Below the pieces are notes generated by a model that made no database searches, had not been told where the DNA came from, and was given only the letters and a program-made list of their open reading frames with translations. The translations under genes were made by a program, and so were the position numbers. A DNA stretch of 64,000 nt from Paramecium sonneborni (Eukaryota; Ciliophora; Oligohymenophorea; Peniculida; Parameciidae). Where the stretch lies: positions 46,788-110,787 of the forward strand of contig CAJJDN010000092.1 in NCBI GenBank assembly GCA_905182985.1, in the 5' to 3' direction. Shown piece after piece: positions 61,069-64,000 of the stretch (the stretch's first letter is position 1; the number at the start of each line of letters is the position of its first letter).

Positions 61069-61995
61069 ATGAATAGCTACAAACTAATAAAAACTTAGTA
61101 AGAGAATAACACTAATGGTGAGGATGAATCTACAAGACATCTAAATGAGTTACCAGATACAAAAATATCATCAATTAAAGTGCCACCTATTGCCCCTATC
61201 AATTTTCTTAGCTTAAGAGAGAGATTTGGGTAGATTTAGGATTAATATCCATTGCCAATTAAATTCTAATAATTATTATAAACAATGAGAAATATTGAGT
61301 AAACGTTTTGGAAAAAGAGAAAACCACTTACATATGATATTAAAACTAATGCCATTAAAATTTTATAAATTGGATAATTGTTAAAACTTGATAAAGATTT
61401 ATATGAGATAAAGATTGTAAATAAATCTATTGAATTAATATTGAATGACATTCCTACAGAAAATTTACCATAATTTTAGCCTTTTCAAAATTAGCTTCCA
61501 GTAATTTTTGAAAATAGGATTACCTCAATAAGAAATAAATTAGATAAGTTAGTATAAGAAACACATGAAAATTATTTAAAATTGATTTAATAAGAGAGTT
61601 TTTTGGAGCATTCCAAAGAATTCAAAATATACTTTCCAACTTTTGATTAGAATTTTGTTTAGGATATTACACCTATATTATTACCATTTCAAATATATTC
61701 AGATGAATAATAAGATTAAATTAAACAAATTGTTGAAATAACAATTAAGTATTTCAATTAAAGATCTGTTTCATTTATATTTTACAATAATTTAGTACAA
61801 CATTTACTCAATAAAATACCTATGAATAAAGACATAATGGAGAAATTATTGATGTTTTTAATTAAATTGCAGCCAGATTTCTTGTAAATAACTAATGCAA
61901 AAAAAGAATAATAGAAAAGTAAATGGATTGTGTAAATAAATAAATTGAGTACAGAATAAAAATAAATTGAATAGTTGAAAACTTATTTCTATTGA
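61069..61995 (+). CDS. CDT1-like replication licensing factor
   Basis: ATG 61069 to TGA 61993-61995, 308 residues, no intron. Two regions fit Cdt1. The central part, LPIKFQQLLQTMRNIEQTFW then KKRKPLTYDIKTNAIKIL and a following helical stretch, corresponds to the geminin-binding/winged-helix region (Cdt1 proteins have L-x-Y-K-x-L then a Thr-Phe-x-K/I segment). The C-terminal part, LLPFQIYSDEQQDQIKQIVE ... MEKLLMFLIKLQPDFLQITN, matches the MCM-binding winged helix, where animals show MEK-x-L-x3-L-x-LLPDWL. Cdt1 loads the MCM2-7 helicase at origins with ORC and Cdc6. The N-terminal degron region is short. An E2F-like element lies just upstream. The assignment rests on my reading of the family, not a search. 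Confidence 0.6.
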
Positions 61996-62027
61996 TTTCC
62001 ATGTTTTATATTTATTTAAATTTTAAT

Positions 62028-63258
62028 ATGATGCACTCTCAATTTTATTAACTTGATTTATATTAAGATGAGGATCACCAAAATATGATGATGGAATGCT
62101 ATGAAGGAAACACTCCAATTATATTAAAGGATAAAGGTGAGGAGAAATTGAATATTTTAAGAAATATAAAGGAGTTTATTCTTTATTAAGATTATTTGTT
62201 TAGATGCTATTTAAAGGAGAATATGCCTTCTAAATAAGACTTTGATTCTTATATTGAAATATATACATTCGATAAAAAATAAAAAATTTTTTAACCATAC
62301 ATGAGAATGGATCTATCAATTAAGAAATGTATAATATTTATAAAGCCTTGTAGATTTTACAATTGGTAATAATGGATTAGTAAATAATTCTAATTTAGAA
62401 ATTAATGAATTAGAACTTAATGATCCTCAAATAGAATTGATGCATATGGAAGTAAATTATGAAGATTTATTATTACCAATAAAAAGTAAAGATAATTTAA
62501 TGAATAATATTAATAAAAGATTAGCTGATTATGCATCTGATATATCGATAAAAATTAAAGAATAAATAGTCAATAATTTAATTGGAAATTGTTAAGATAA
62601 ACTAAAAATTAAAAGTTTAAAAAAATAATCTTAATTGCATCCTTTGATAGATATTAATTCTTCTATTGAATATTAGAAATTAAAATAAAACAATAAATAT
62701 AAATTAGGAGGTGGAGATTCTAATCCCTATATAATAAAAATCTTAGAAATTAAAAGCAGCTTATTAATTTTATCGATTGATCCAAATATTAAGTATTAAA
62801 TCAAAGGAATTAATTATGACTTAGAATATCTTTATACTCATTAATAAGATTAAGAGATTTAAATGATATTTTAGTCTCCAACAATAAAAATAAGAAATGA
62901 AGCTGATCGCAAAGAATACATTTTGATAGCACATTAAAAAAACGAATTCAGTTTTGGCAGATTAAATACAAATGACATTCAAACTAATTATGAACATATT
63001 TCTAGAAACCATTGTTTGATAAGATTTTTATAAGATTAACAATATGAAGGAGGATGGGAAATAATGGATTTATCAAGTGCTTAAGGAACTTGGTTTGTTA
63101 TGTAGGATGATATTTATTACAAAATAGACAATTAAAGCAGAATAAAATTAGGATCAAATATATTAAAATTTGAGTTAATAAAAAAAGAGGATGCAACAAG
63201 TAGGAAATAGAATAATCAACAAGAAGATGATTTTTTAGAAAGTCTTCTTTAATTATGA
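62028..63258 (+). CDS. FHA-domain protein, 401 aa
   Basis: ATG 62028 to TGA 63256-63258 with one 25-nt intron at 62329-62353 (phase 1); exons add up exactly. The C-terminal part (about 63000-63180) is an FHA domain: FSFGRLNTNDIQ...ISRNHCLIRF ... GGWEIMDLSSAQGTWFV, with the conserved G-R, S-R-N-H and D-L-S-S-x-GT-W blocks that bind phosphothreonine. A second, worn FHA-like segment (YFTIGNNGLVNNSNLEINEL...IELMHMEV) starts at the exon junction. Between them lies a charged region. FHA proteins work in phospho-dependent signalling and cell-cycle or DNA-damage pathways. It starts 33 bp after the CDT1-like stop and is followed after about 40 bp by the GSK3-type kinase gene, all on the same strand. 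Confidence 0.75.
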
Positions 63259-63295
63259 AGGTAAAATTATATAAATAATATTTTTGAATATAAAT

Positions 63296-64000
63296 ATGAT
63301 AAATAAGAAATCTTCAACAAAATAGGCAACAAGAATGGCCACGCAGGCAAATGATTAATAAGAGATATTGACAGTAAATAAGATAAAAATAAATTTAAGT
63401 AAAATCAATAAGCATCTAAATATACTTTAAATTAAATAGTAGGTAATGGCACGTTTGGAATGGTTTATTTGGTAAAAAAGTTGTGTTAATTTAGGCTACA
63501 AACAATTAAACAAATGAAAAAGTGGCTATAAAGAAGGTGTTTTAAGATAAACGTTATAAGAATAGAGAACATTTAATAATATAAGAATTGAATAACCCAT
63601 GTGTAATAAAACTAAAGGAAGCATTTTTTACATAGGGAGATAAAGTAATGGTAAATGCATTTTATAAAGGGCGATGACGTTTATTTGAATTTAGTTATGG
63701 ATTATATTCCTGACACATTAAGTAAGGTGATCAGATATTATAAGAAGGCGAAATAAGCTTTTCCTGCAGTTTTGTTGAAAATTTATAGTTATCAAATGTT
63801 TCGAGCTCTAGCGTACTTGGAAGGTAGAAGAAATATGTAACAAAAGGAATTGGAATCTGCCATCGAGACATAAAACCACAAAATATCTTAGTAGATCCAC
63901 AAAGTCATGTTTTGAAGATTTGTGATTTTGGTTCAGCAAAAAAACTGCAGAAAGGAGAGCCAAACGTTGCTTATATTTGTTCCAGATATTATAGAGCCCC
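63296..64000 (+). CDS. GSK3/shaggy-type protein kinase, 5' part
   Basis: ATG 63296; the gene runs off the window at 64000. Four introns of 23-26 nt (63374-63399, 63472-63494, 63645-63669, 63824-63846) bring the frame together. The N-terminus is short and Q-rich, followed by [19 protein letters not shown] (glycine loop), [16 protein letters not shown] (catalytic Lys and the KNRE block), [29 protein letters not shown] (catalytic loop), [20 protein letters not shown] then ICSRYYRAP. The DFGSAK...[15 protein letters not shown] activation segment, including the Tyr before ICSRYYRAP, is diagnostic of GSK3. Such kinases phosphorylate primed Ser/Thr substrates. Several glutamines are encoded by TAA or TAG, supporting the genetic code. 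Confidence 0.95.

Noticed and set aside
61266..61451. 61-codon minus-strand ORF
   Set aside because: Antisense to the CDT1-like coding region.
1..64000. tRNA, rRNA, telomeric repeats
   Set aside because: I looked for T-loop-like GGTTCGAATCC patterns and for C4A2/C3A3 repeats and saw none; a covariance-model scan would be needed to exclude diverged tRNAs.

Overview
The window is nuclear DNA of a ciliate that reads TAA and TAG as glutamine and stops only at TGA. The introns are tiny (mostly 22-35 nt, GT...AG), base composition is extremely A+T-rich, and the readable genes include a GSK3 kinase, a YTH reader and a CDT1-like protein. Short introns plus this code point to Paramecium or a close peniculine relative; the species cannot be named from sequence alone. 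A 13.6-kb coding region runs without any IES-like interruption, so this is probably macronuclear (rearranged) sequence.

Layout. 1-8.2 kb: gene-poor, with a decayed MORN-then-TPR pseudogene pair (about 2.05-5.05 kb) appearing twice because of an assembly join. 8.2-9.7 kb (-): intact B-box/coiled-coil/TPR gene. 10.8-11.5 kb: N gap. 12.2-25.8 kb (+): one giant STAND-type gene (helical N-terminus, NACHT NTPase, pentapeptide-like stretch, very long WD40/beta-propeller array). 26.9-27.6 kb: wreck of a Tc1/mariner/IS630-type transposase. 29.3-31.3 kb (+): two-segment membrane protein. 32.9-35.2 kb (-), 37.3-43.0 kb (-) and 45.2-47.5 kb (+): three MORN-variant repeat genes, the middle one swollen by a 1,417-bp tandem repeat. 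49.4-50.3 kb (+): small beta-propeller-like gene. 53.4-54.8 kb (+): second B-box/TPR gene. Just right of it is an antisense alpha-tubulin relic. 56.9-64 kb: dense, conventional genes: YTH protein (-), RING protein (-), a hypothetical, CDT1-like (+), FHA protein (+) and the start of a GSK3-type kinase (+).

Themes. The left 55 kb is an accessory-type neighbourhood of repeat proteins (WD40, TPR, MORN) that expand by module duplication. In the TPR and MORN genes nearly every repeat is its own exon, bounded by introns of one constant phase (phase 1 for TPR, phase 2 for MORN), so repeats can be gained or lost without breaking the frame. Relics, tandem duplications and paralogues show active birth and death. 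The right 7 kb looks like housekeeping/cell-cycle DNA; a TTGGCGCTA element sits just upstream of the CDT1-like gene and recurs once at 52.6 kb.

Assembly caution. Four joins (N at 3376, 10767-11519, 15188, 55438) are each flanked by the same sequence on both sides. They are almost certainly unmerged contig overlaps, so the true locus is several kb shorter and the duplicated gene parts next to these Ns should not be counted twice. All protein readings here were made by hand with the ciliate code; no database search was possible.
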